From NCBI GenBank assembly GCA_014706295.1, contig JACSVZ010000002.1, forward strand, positions 131,635,431 to 131,699,430: DNA of 64,000 nt. The letters run 5' to 3'. A model generated the notes under the pieces. The model was given only the letters and a program-made list of their open reading frames with translations, was not told the DNA's origin and did no database searches. The DNA is from Lycocorax pyrrhopterus obiensis. Taxonomy: Eukaryota > Chordata > Aves > Passeriformes > Paradisaeidae. Position 1 is the stretch's first letter; every line of letters starts with the position of its first letter. Both the position numbers and the translations under genes were made by a program. Below are positions 50,071-60,685 of the stretch, piece after piece.

Positions 50071-52158
50071 GGCTATGCTGGCTCCTCTGCAAGTTGCTGG
50101 GTGGGCATCACTGGTCAGTGGGACCTGGGGTGGTGCTGGGGTGTTGCAGGCAGAGCCCTCCACGGCTTTTCTTGCTCAACCATGGGACTTGGCTCTGCCA
50201 CGTTACCCAGGTTGAGTGGAGGTGTCAGAGGTGACGCTGACATCTCATTACAAGGCCTTGGTATGGGACACTGGCACCAGCAGGAGCAGCAGCAGAGACC
50301 AGCTCTCCTTGCACCAGGCTGGTGTAGCCAGAAACCTCTGCAGAAGAGTGTGCATAGGCTCTGCACAGAGCTAGCCCTGCATTTGGAGTGACCCTTTTTG
50401 CTTCTCTTGGGTTTCTGTGTCTTCTCCCCTTATCTTTCAAGGCCCATAGCTATATCCCAGGGAAGGCATCCCCAGGGAGGCATGCACCCCTCCAGGGGAC
50501 AGACAGGTAGCACATCATGAAGACAGCTTGAGAGTATCTCTGGAAGGGGATTGTCAACCAAATAGGGGAGTGCCTTCATGGCAAGGAAATCCTTCCCTGA
50601 GGGGCTGAAGGATCTCCCAGTCTTGGAGACCATGCACCCCAGCTGGGTGTCCTCAAGTGGGCATCAAAGAGGGAGGGAGGAGAGCATCTTGAAAGGGAAC
50701 ATCAAGGAAGGAGGATGATGACAGTGGGGAGTAGCACATGCTTGAGGAAAACCTAGGATTGACTGACTCACAGACAATTGAGGTACCTCATAACATGATC
50801 TGACACAGTGCTCCTTTCATGTAGTGTGAAATAGCTGAGGGCTCCATCTTTCTGTTACTCACAGATGCTGATTTCCAAGGACTGGAGCCTTCTAGGGCAG
50901 TAATTAAGTTTTAAATGGAGAGATCAAATGTAGAATAAATATCTCATTAACCTTGACAAAGCACAATCTTTCTTTACAGCTCATAGCAAAAGAGAAAGTG
51001 AGTGTGAAGGATGGGATAAAACAGGCACCAGCTTCCCTCCCCCTGGAGAGTGGCACCTGGCACTTGGAATATCTGCTCAGCTGGAGGGGCCTGAGCACAC
51101 ATCCACCACCTCCTCCCAGAAACCAGTGAGGTGCAGGCTATTTCAAGGATAAAGAAAGATTTTCTAATCTTTCCTTGCTGGAACTGGGAACACACTAGAG
51201 TGTGGCCATGAATGCAGAAATCACGGTGAACAAAGCAAGAAACAGAAGGTGTTTGGTTCTAAACACCAACAGTTGGGCTCTGTGCCCTGTGCAGGGAGAT
51301 TTGGGATTTTCCACTCTTGGGACTGTTGTGGTTATTTCTAAATACCCATCAGGTGAAATGTGCAAAACAGGGCTCAGAATGTGGTACTGCCCCAGCCATG
51401 TATGCTAATCATACCGTCCTTGAATGTAAAGTTCAGAAGTTTGCCAGCAATAAGATTCTCTGGCCTGTCTGCTCTGGTCTTACATTTCTTTGGTCCCTCT
51501 GGAGAAGACAAATTATGACTTTAGCCTAAGCCAGACAGGAAATGTTGGATGTGTTTTCTTATTGTGAAAGCCACTGTTTTTGAAAGTGGCACACTTGACC
51601 TCTCTCATGTGTGCCTTTGTTAGCCAGTGGAGGAGAAGGGAAATGCCAAAAAGCCTTCACAGTGAAAAGGACTTTTCCTAAGGGTACAGCAGGGTTAAGC
51701 TGGGCGTTTATTTCTGAAATTACTCCATTAACGTTCTTATGCAAATGAAATGTGAATCCTTGAAAAAAGAGCCACTATGCCAACTGATTGAAACAAGACA
51801 GGGCAAGAACTAGCTAGCACGAGCTTGGCCTGTTTGATGAGATAATAACAGCCAAAAGGATGTAGGTCAGCTTCCTGAGACCAGCATAACTAGTCTTTAC
51901 CGGTGTGAAACAACTTAACAGAAGCTGGCAAAAGCTATTTTTCTGCTTTATGGGTGTTGATGTGTGATGAGACAAATAGAAACATATGTCTAATAGAAAC
52001 AAAAGTAAATGCAACTACTGAAGCATATTCATGTTGGGAACTTAGCTACCGGATCTTTCAGAGCAGTTGCATGTGTATGATTCAGGCTGGAGGGAGCTTA
52101 AATATACTGTCAGGTTCCCATTGCTCATACTGCTGAAACCTTGAATTTGGGCTGCTTT

Positions 52159-52175
52159 TATATATATATATATAT
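52159..52175. repeat. (TA)8 microsatellite
   Basis: A run of alternating TA, 184 bases before the ERVK-like LTR duplication. Confidence 0.9.
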
Positions 52176-52358
52176 TTGGGAAGTTTTGGATCATCAGTGA
52201 AGGGTGCCAGTACACAGATAAGGCAGGAATCTTTGAGTCCTTCATGTCTCACAGACAGCGGGAAACAGCATCCCAAGCTGAGATGGGAAGACCTGAACTG
52301 GTGAGTGCCTGGGATTCCTCATGGCCACCAGCATGGAATGCCACACTAGAGGCTAACT

Positions 52359-52364
52359 CATGGG
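52359..52364. repeat. Left copy of the 6-bp target-site duplication CATGGG
   Basis: Identical to 52699-52704. The pair brackets the ERVK-like solo LTR exactly at its TG and CA ends. Confidence 0.85.
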
Positions 52365-52698
52365 TGTTGCTAGCGAGCAGAGACCGAGGAATAAAGCGAC
52401 ATGGACTGTTTAGGACGAGAAGAAACCCACACTTTATTAATTTACAAATTTGTTTATATATCTTAGCACGCTGGACTGACATAAGGTTATTGGTTCACTG
52501 ACCAGCCACCCCCCAGAGAGATTGGCTGAACCCAACAACACTTACTTCAGGTATTTTCTCCTTGGTATCATAACAATACCATAGTTTACAAAATCTCCCA
52601 ACTGTTTTCCCATAGTGTCCGTGAGAAAGCAAGGCTTTCACACAGACACTGTCAGAAAACTGAGAAATCTCTCTGCAGCCAGGCTTTTAGCATTCACA
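52365..52698 (-). mobile_element. ERVK (class II)-like solo LTR, 334 bp, antisense
   Basis: On the minus strand the element begins TGTGAATGC and ends GCTAGCAACA. It has a TATA box (GATATATAAAC, near 52462-52453) and AATAAAG at 52438-52433 just ahead of the presumed R region, as in alpharetrovirus-like LTRs. It is flanked by a perfect 6-bp direct repeat, CATGGG (52359-52364 and 52699-52704), the duplication length of class II and avian alpharetroviral insertions. No internal sequence remains, so it arose by LTR-LTR recombination. Confidence 0.88.
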
Positions 52699-52704
52699 CA
52701 TGGG
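52699..52704. repeat. Right copy of the 6-bp target-site duplication CATGGG
   Basis: Matches 52359-52364 without mismatch. Confidence 0.85.
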
Positions 52705-52886
52705 CTGTGATGGGACATGTTCAAACCCACCTCTCTGTGAGTTTGGCCACTATGAGACATTTGGCCTTAAGGGATGAACCTCCATTCACTCTTCTTTACA
52801 CTCCCTGATGGTGGTAAAGCCACCACTGGATGTCCTGGACTCCTGATCTGGAAAGTGAATGTATTGAGTTTATGTGGCATGGTTTT

Positions 52887-52920
52887 GGGGGGGACGGGTA
52901 GGGGTGGGGGGTTACAGGGG
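52887..52920 (+). other. G-quadruplex motif near the 5' end of the ERVL-type LTR
   Basis: G-runs of 7, 3, 4, 6 and 4 are separated by loops of 1-6 bases. Confidence 0.6.
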
Positions 52921-53464
52921 TTGGCTTCTGTGAGAAGCTGCTAGAAGGTTCCTCTGTGTCCCATAGTGTCAATGCCAGGTGGCTTCTACACAGACCAGTG
53001 GCTGGCCAACGCTGAACTCATCAGCAATGATGGCAGCACCCCTGGGAAAGCTGAGCCCATCAGTGTTGGTGGTAGCACCCCCGGGATGATGTATTTAATA
53101 AGAGAAAAATGTTACTGCGCAGAAACAATTGTGGCCAGAGAAGACCAGAATGAGATTATGTGATAGCAATAACTCTGCAGACACCAAGGTCAGTGAAGGA
53201 GGGGGGATGGAGGTGCTCCAGGAACTGGAGCAGACATTCCCCTGCAGCCCATGCTGAAGGCCATGGTGAAGCAGCCCATGGTGGAACAGATATCCACTTG
53301 CAGCCTGTGGAGGATCCCACACCAGAGCAGGCGGGTGCCTGAAGGAGGCTCAGACCCTGTGTTAAGCCCATGCTAAAGCAGGCTCCTGACAGGACTTGTG
53401 AACCTGTGGGGAAAGGAGCCCATGCTAGAGCAGGTTTGCTGGCAGAACCTGTGACCCCAAGGGG

Positions 53465-53623
53465 GACTTGCACTGGAGCAGGCTGTGCCTGAAGAACTGC
53501 ACCCTGTGGGAAGGACCCTCACTGGAGCAGTTTGTGAAGAACTACAACCCATGGGAAGGACTCACACTGGAGAAGTTCATGGAAAACTGTTTCTCATGGG
53601 AAGGACCCCACACTGGAGCAGGG
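53465..53623 (+). repeat. 45-bp tandem repeat inside the ERVL-type LTR (about 3.4 copies)
   Basis: Units start at 53465 (49 bp, small insertion), 53514 (45 bp), 53559 (45 bp) and 53604 (partial). Each opens GAC-C-CACTGGAGCAG and closes with CCATGGGAAG or a variant. Because 45 is divisible by three, one frame reads as 15-residue repeats ending in WEG. This is a consequence of the repeat and not evidence of a gene. Weaker related blocks lie upstream at about 53250-53460. Confidence 0.75.
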
Positions 53624-54035
53624 AAAGAAGTCCTCTCCCTGAGGAGGAAGCAGTGGTAGAAAAAATGTGTGATGAGTTGACCACAACCCCCATTCCCTGT
53701 TCCCCTGTGCTGTCCCCCTGCGCTGCTGGCAGAAGGTAGAGAGTCAGGAATAAAGATAAGCCCAGGAAGATGGGAGGGGTGGGGAGAATGTGTTTTTAAG
53801 ATTTGGGTTTAATTCTTATACTACTCTGATATGATTGGTAATAAATTCAGGTAATTTCTCCAAGTTGAGTCTGTTTTGCACATGACAATAACTGCTGAAT
53901 GATCTCTCCCTGTCCTTACCTCAACTGACAAACTCTTCATTGTATTTTCTCTCCTCTGTCCCTCTGAAGACAGGAGTTATAGAGTAGCTTTGGTGGGCAC
54001 CTAGTGTCCAGCCGGGGTTAACCCACCACAGTGAC

Positions 54036-57000
54036 CCAGGCTTGTAGAGCTACAGAGCCTGAAAGAAGAGCTGGGGATGCAGGCATTTGGCTTCCCAGTT
54101 GTGTTTAGCTCACACCTCTCCTGCTCCCATTGTCATTTGAGATGGGAATAAGGAAGCTCAGAGTCTGTCCCAAAGGCAGGTTGCTGTTGGTTTTAATGGA
54201 AACAGGCCCTTTGCAGATCCCAGTGCATGGGCTGGAGGGAGACATCTTTGTTATCCCTTTGCAAGGAGAGACCTCAAGGGCTCGGTTTTCCTCTCATGTG
54301 GGGCTGGAGCAGAGAGTGGAGCATAACCAGCTGGGCTGACAATCAGTGCAAAGACAGGGTGTGCGTGCTTAAATAGCCAATTCCACACATCTAAGATGGC
54401 CTTGCTGAAAACAAAATACACACAATGCCTCAGTGCCCTCTGTTCCTCAGGAAACAGCCTGCAGACAGCTGTGGAGAGATAACAAAGTCCTCACACTTGA
54501 GAAGGAAGATGATTCCTAAGAACACAACCCTGACAGAAGTGCTCTGGGGATCCGTAGAGCCCCAAGGGTGCAAGGTCCAGGGCTGGAGGCTTACACTCGG
54601 TCTGTCTCAGGGCTTTGGCAACCCACAGCTCCTTCCCCTGCTGCTACAGAATTCAATGTTTTGCCACCATATAGTAAACTTGAGCTTTTTCAATTTTTTG
54701 GCTCTTAGCAGGTCTGTGAACACAGTTTTCCTTGCAGATCAGAGGAACAAATTCCAGGTGGATTTAGAAACAACCTTCCAGACTTCACACACTGCCACAC
54801 TACAATGCTCCAGCCTATCTTATTCCACTTCATTGCATTTAATTGTGACTCCCCGGAGCTTTGGTGGGGAGGGAGCCTGCAAGCCACCTGCTGCAGAGAG
54901 GGCTGAGATGCCACTGACTCCTTTTGCTTTCCTTTGAGCCTGGTAGAGCAGATGACAGATGTCTCTTCTCCTTTCAGAAAACCTTTCTGTTCTGCTGTTC
55001 CCACTTTCATTCTCTCTCCACACTGTTTTCCATGATCACACACACTTCAGCACCTGCCTTTTCCAGCTTTTCATCTGACTTCCCAGTTTGGCTTCCACTT
55101 TCAAATCTCTTCGCACACTGTCATCTCATCATTAGCTGCAGAGTCTCCCCCAGCATTAGCACACACTCCAGCCGTTCCACTGACTTTTATCTCCACTTTC
55201 TTCTCCTTTTCATCTTTCCTCTGCCCTGGACTCTTTCCAGTATGATTCCTTAAGTGCAGGCTGTCACATACAAAGCTCTAACATTGTCTCTGAGCCGGTT
55301 TTCTGTTTCCATTAGTATTTTAGAAACAAGCTGGGGACTGGCATGTATCACCTTTTAGTTTGTCCTGTTGTAAAGAGATTTTAGCAAAGAGAAAGGGGCA
55401 GGTGCTCTGAGGGTTTGGACACACTCAGCGCCTATTGGCGTCTGACCCCAGTGGGAATGGAGGTGTGAGCTGGCCAGTCAGCCTTGCAACAAGGCTCTTC
55501 CTTGCAACAAGACTTTTATACATAAGCCTCATAATTAAAGGCATTCCCCCAAGTACTTTCGCATTAGTATCTCAAGAGAACAGTAGGTAAAATAATGCAT
55601 TAGTTTTCAAAGTAAGTTGTCCAAGCCTGGTTTTGACTGGATGTCCCATCATGGGAGCTGAACTGCCAGAGGACAAGGGTCCTCTTCACTGTCACATTTA
55701 CTATACTTTACTTACTTTTTCCTATTTTCCTATTTTCCACTCAGATTTTGCTATGAAAGCCAGCAGTGGCTATCAGGAGTGTCTGCTCTCCCCTGCCATC
55801 ACCTCCTGACTGCCATAGATCAATGGCTCACCACTGAGTTTCACGCATGTGCAATAAGCACTCAGAGACAGTGATTTTCCATCCAGGTAGGAACTGAGTA
55901 AGTTGTGCAGGCTCAGATTTTGTTGGTGATCTGTATGAAACAAACCCTCCTTGCTATGTAGTGGAGGTGAATTCCTTCAAGATTGAGGAAATGTAAGAAA
56001 AAAAAATGGTTAAGTCCAGGAGAAAGGCAAGAGGGTTGTGTCTGTTATAAAAGGAGGTAAATGAAACAGGGATCTTCCTTAGGAGCTCCTCTGACCTGAG
56101 CACAGACCAGACTGACGCTATTTCTCTCTTTATTTCTGTGATGTGTGCACTCAATCAAAAGGTTTGTGTCTTTGTTCATCTGAGTTCAATTAACCTGGAA
56201 CTTACATACTCTGCTTGGTATGTTTTGGGTGGTGAACACTCTCAAGCTTTGGCATACAAGTGGTGTGTGCTACCCAGAAAAACAGGTGTGAGACAAGGAA
56301 GATCAAATGCTAAAAGTCCCCTGCAACTGTCACTGAGATTTGTGGAGACATTTATGACAACACTATTAATTTTTCCTGTAACCGAAGCAGCAGTTCATTT
56401 ATTCCATGCTCTTTCAAGTAGAAATGTCCTCCTTGCAGCTCAGGTGCAGGGAAATGAAAGGCCCGTCTTCCAGTATACTCTTATTTTTCAGCATATGTAC
56501 TACACTGTCCAATTGCAGTGGCAGCACTGGGATGGCAGTCTTGGCTCTGGCCAAACACATCTTCCTTCTCGGTGTGACTATCAGTCGTGTGCCTGCTGCA
56601 GCCATAGTCCGTGCTTTGGGGGATGTTTTGTGAGTTCCCCCAAGCAGCCCTGCTGAAACAAGCCTCTGCCCTGGCAGAGCTCTGCAGGGTCCCAATGATT
56701 GCAATGCCTTTGGACTCTGGTTTTCATGAGTGGCTAGCACTGGAAGCAGGAGAGGCCATCCAGGAAGTCTGTGTCTGTCCTGTGTGTGCTGAGACCCAGC
56801 CTGGCCCTGTGGCATGTCCCTTGGCTCCAGTATTGGCCCTGAAACGATGGGCCAGCAGCATGATCACCTGTTGCTCTCTGCTGGTAAAGCTCAGGAAGAC
56901 CCAGTGACAGGATTCTTTTATATTTGCTTCTGGCCTCCTAGTGAAGCATTTTGGTTATTCTGCTCAAATGGATTGTTAATGTCAGCAGGTGCCTTTATGG

Positions 57001-60000
57001 GTCAAAGACTGAAAAGTGTGAGATGGGGACAGGACCCCAGGTAGCCTTGCCACCTCGTGCCCTGAGAGGACAGAGGTTAGTTATCCACAGCAGCAGGGGA
57101 GAGATCTCTCAGGATTTATGTGCACAAATAGGCAGATATACACACACACACACATAAAAAAAAATATATATATAGCTCATCTACATGAGTTATGTTCTGT
57201 GTGTTCCCAAATGAATGCACCAGTTCTCGTCTCCTCCACAATGTATATATTTTTGGTTTTGGTGCAGCTTCAGGACCCAAGAGAAGGTTTTCCTTTTGCA
57301 GGTTTCTAGGTAAGGGTAAAGAGGAGCTTGACCTATTGCTGACCAGAAATGTTAAGTGGAAAGCTTGCATAATTGAGCCTTACCCTTGTACCTGTTAACA
57401 GCACTTGGTAGAAAGGTTATGAAAATATTCCTGAAACGTTTCTATCCAAATAGGCAGGATTGTGTGGCAGGACTTCGCTACTTCCCACCATAATGTCATG
57501 TCAGTGATGGACACGTTTTTTTCTGTCTTATCAAAGGAGGTGTCCTGGGCTGTTGGGAAGGATAGAGTTTGAAGGGTGGTCACTATCTAATGTTGCCTTC
57601 ACAGAGTCGTGGTGTCCATGACTGCCAAAATGATCTAATCCTGATCCTCTGTGTCCCTCTCACTCCTTGGATACTAAGCAGAAATTTTATGGCCCTAAAT
57701 AACAGTGGTGAATGTTAGACCAGCAGTTTTAATGCTGGTATAAAGATTACTACCCAAAAGGCAAAACTAAGAAGAAAATATGAAAAAAACTCCATGTACT
57801 TGGAGTAGCCCTCTTTGATCTTAATTGTTTTAGAAAAGGATGCATGATCCTGAGATCACTTATGGACTCATACTATATTCACCTGAGACATGAGCTTTCA
57901 AATCCTTGCCCTACTACATGTCCCTTTGATGGCCTTGGTACCTGGCTGACTTCTTTGTATTTCAGTGCTTACTTGCCTGGGTGTGACAGTGATTTCAGAC
58001 CCTATGGAGCACTGTGATGGCAAGAGCATGAAACACCAGCTGCTGTTGTGAGGTTTTCAGGTAGATGGTATAGCCCAGAGCAAGGGGCTGTCTCATCACC
58101 ACAGTCTGTTCTAAGGCCTTCTCATCCCAGAGCACCAGAGCTAGAGCAGAGATTTCGGATATTAGACACTGTGCTGCCAAGGGCCAGAGGGTCCAGCCAC
58201 CCTCACTAAGCTGAAACATTAGTGCTGGCCTCCTCTTTGCATGGAGCAGCTGCTGTTATGGAGAACTGCAGACATGCCTGTGCTCTCACAAGTGGCACAG
58301 CTGGAGCTGCACCCCCTGTCCTTGCTTCAAAGGAAATGGGAGAAATGCAGAGGGCAGTGCAGACCCTTGCTGAAAATCATCCTCTTCTAATAAGGGGTGG
58401 GTAATTTTTTGTTTAGGTGTAAAATGTTAGATCCTTCGGGAAGATTGCTTTGCAACCACAGGCTTAGACCTAAGGTGTAATTTGCTCTCACTGTGTGCCA
58501 GAGGAATCCCACTGCCTTCTAAGGCATATCAAGTGCAGATAGGGACGATGCACCGATTTAGCAGAGAGCTGATTTATTCCTTAGGCAGTCTTTTCCTTTT
58601 GGCATCTACTTGTGCAATCATCAGCTCCTGGCTGAGTTACTATGGTAATAAGAGTATATCACGGGCACTACACTTACTCACTGTCGCCTGGGTCACAGGA
58701 GAGGAAAAATAGCAGAGCAAGCTGCTTAATTTCTTCGTTTTCTACACACCCATTCTAAGAATGTGGGAAAGAACTGGAAAGGACTGGAAGTCCCTACATC
58801 TTCCACGGCCTACTAACCGTGTTTCACTTGCAGTGCACAGAGCCAGGCACTCCTTCCTGTGCCCCTGGGGATATGCCCTCTGCAGCCCATGCAGCTCCCA
58901 AAAACTGATGTGCCCAAAGAGCAGGATGTGGCAGTGCCACCACGTTTCTCCAGCGGCACTGTGCAGTGGGCTCTGGGAGTGCCCAGGGACAGTGCTTCAT
59001 GCTCAGAGTGCTGCTGATTCATCTGAGAGGGCTTCAATGGAGAGGAGTGCTGCACCAGGACTGCGAGTGCTGACCCCGTCGTGCTGGGTGCTGTGCTGCA
59101 GGCACCTGGAGGGGCTCACTGCTCCCCGGTGCAGCACCTGGGATCGCCCACCTGCCAGTGTGCACCAGGGTGGCTCTTGCCAAGGGATAAGGAGGTGATG
59201 TGTGTGTGAAAAAGATGTGCTGGAGTGGTCAGACTCAGAGCCTGGCTGCTCATGCAGGGACACTGCTGGGGGCCAAAAGTAAGAGGGGGAGCTGGGCTGT
59301 GATGCCTGCTATGCAAACGCTATCAAACCTGCCCTTTCTTCTAGGGTCTAGAGAGCTTACAGAAAAATCCTTCCCTTGGTGCAGAAACCCCCTTTTCATG
59401 GTCCATGGGGTATTAATGGCACCTTGCACTGAGACTATAAATGCCCAAGTGGGTGGCAGAGGAAGAGGAGGACTCTGAGGTCCTGGTCTTGCAGCCATAA
59501 GCTCTGCTGTCTTCCATCTTCACTGCTTCAGTCAGGCTATTTTTATCACTTGGGCTGCAGTTTTTACTTACTATTTTTATCCTGTGTTACTGATTACTCC
59601 TGATTATGAAGGAATTTAAACTTGCTTGGCATATGTTAATGATTCTGTGTTACACGGTGTAAATCGGAGGATGGTGTCGGCAGCCAGAGCTCGGGAACAA
59701 AGTCTGTGTAGGGGCCCAGCCCCAGTTTGGCACAGGAGAATAACACATTGTGTTAGGGCCAGGCACTGTCAGTTTTTATAACAGAATATATAAGAGCCTC
59801 TGCTGGTTTTATTCTTCCTTTTTACTTGACTGAACACTCAATCAGGAAGAGTTTCTAAGTCACCATCATAAATAGCCAGAAGAGGCAAATCCAACAAGCT
59901 GTCAGGACTGATTTTCCCAGAAAGATGAGTACAAAATGCTGCTCTTATTTACATTATTCATGCACATTTTTCTAGTTCTAAAGGATTCACTACAGCATAT

Positions 60001-60419
60001 AATGTACTACTTCCAATCAAATGAACTAATTTCTCAGCAAATTGTTCTACTTTGCCATAATCCACTAGTGGGGTTTTTGCTTGCATCTGTTGGAAATATT
60101 ATTTAATCAATCTGGAAAAATTTAAGCTACACTGGTCTGGAAGAAAAGAGAATCAGGGGAATTAGCCACACTCAGTTATCAAGATCCTTAGAAGCCAGAA
60201 GAGACAAGCCTGCAAGTGACCTCCAAGGTGACCTCTGCTCCTACCCTAGAGAACAGCAATGTTTCCAAAATGAAGAGCCTTTCCTCCACTTGCACCCCTG
60301 CACAAGGCCCTGGCCTATGAATGCTGAAAAAACTCCAGCAGAGAATTTCTTCAGCTCTCTGCAGCATTTTTGTGAGAGTTCTGTCTTTCCCATGCAAGTC
60401 AGTCAAAACAATATTACAG
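54036..60419. other. Intergenic DNA
   Basis: Apart from the compound microsatellite at 57.14 kb, nothing is recognised. A plus-strand frame of 170 codons (54425-54937) shows no domain. AT-rich stretches near 59.56-59.68 and 59.94-60.13 kb look like possible non-coding conserved sequence. Confidence 0.6.
57137..57174. repeat. Compound (AC)n-A9-(TA)n microsatellite
   Basis: Seven AC units, then CATA9, then about five TA units. Such compound tracts are likely to be length-polymorphic. Confidence 0.9.
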
Positions 60420-60685
60420 TTTTGTAAACTTCTTGCAGCTGCAAGTTGTTTTGCTGGATTGTTAAGTTCTAACTAGAAAAACATTCAGAAATGAGTCTTA
60501 GAACTTGACCAATCTGCTTAGGGGGTGGATGGCAAAAAACCAATTACCTTATGCCACTTAATACACTTTGCAAACTAACATATAAAAGTCTTCTCAAAAT
60601 TCATTAAAGCGTGTCCATCTATTCCCGAGCCTAAACTTTGTGTTGTTTCTCTACTCGTCCATGGGGAAAACAGCGACACTGACCC
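60420..60685 (+). mobile_element. Candidate ERV LTR fragment (class II-like)
   Basis: TATAAAA at 60581-60587 is followed 16 bases later by ATTAAA at 60603-60608. GCGTGTCC, a CCCGAGCC block and the GT/T-rich stretch TTTGTGTTGTTTC at 60637-60649 come next. This spacing, with the poly(A) signal just before R, is that of alpharetrovirus-like LTRs and parallels the ERVK-like LTR at 52.4 kb. I could not find a target-site duplication, so both ends are approximate and the copy may be truncated. Confidence 0.42.

Larger units (their letters stand above)
49212..52358. other. Intergenic DNA between the ERV1-like and ERVK-like LTRs
   Basis: The first 1.2 kb is GC-richer, with an imperfect 72-bp duplication and an exon-like minus-strand frame near 50 kb. 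The remainder is ordinary sequence with a (TA)n tract at 52.16 kb. No internal retroviral genes are visible between the LTRs, so they are independent solo insertions. Confidence 0.6.
52860..54030 (+). mobile_element. ERVL-type solo LTR, about 1.17 kb, plus orientation
   Basis: It begins TGTATTGAGTTTATGTGGCATGG and ends GGTTAACCCACCACA, with canonical TG...CA ends. Flanking GTGAA (52855-52859) and GTGAC (54031-54035) match at 4 of 5 bases, consistent with the 5-bp duplication of ERVL elements. Internal marks include a G-rich tract near the 5' end, repeated CACTGGAGCAG blocks, GTTTTTAAGATTTGGGTTT, and AATAAA at 53840-53845 followed by TGAGTCTGTTTTGC. I recognise the whole as a high-copy LTR family of songbird genomes, known from memory and not compared to a library. 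Gene predictors often miscall its antisense strand as protein. There is no internal retroviral sequence. Confidence 0.88.

Noticed and set aside
53156..53473. 105-codon minus-strand open frame within the ERVL-type LTR
   Set aside because: It lies wholly inside a repeat that is widely mispredicted as protein on its antisense strand.
54425..54937. 170-codon plus-strand open frame
   Set aside because: No motif, low-complexity composition and an opposite-strand frame of 112 codons.
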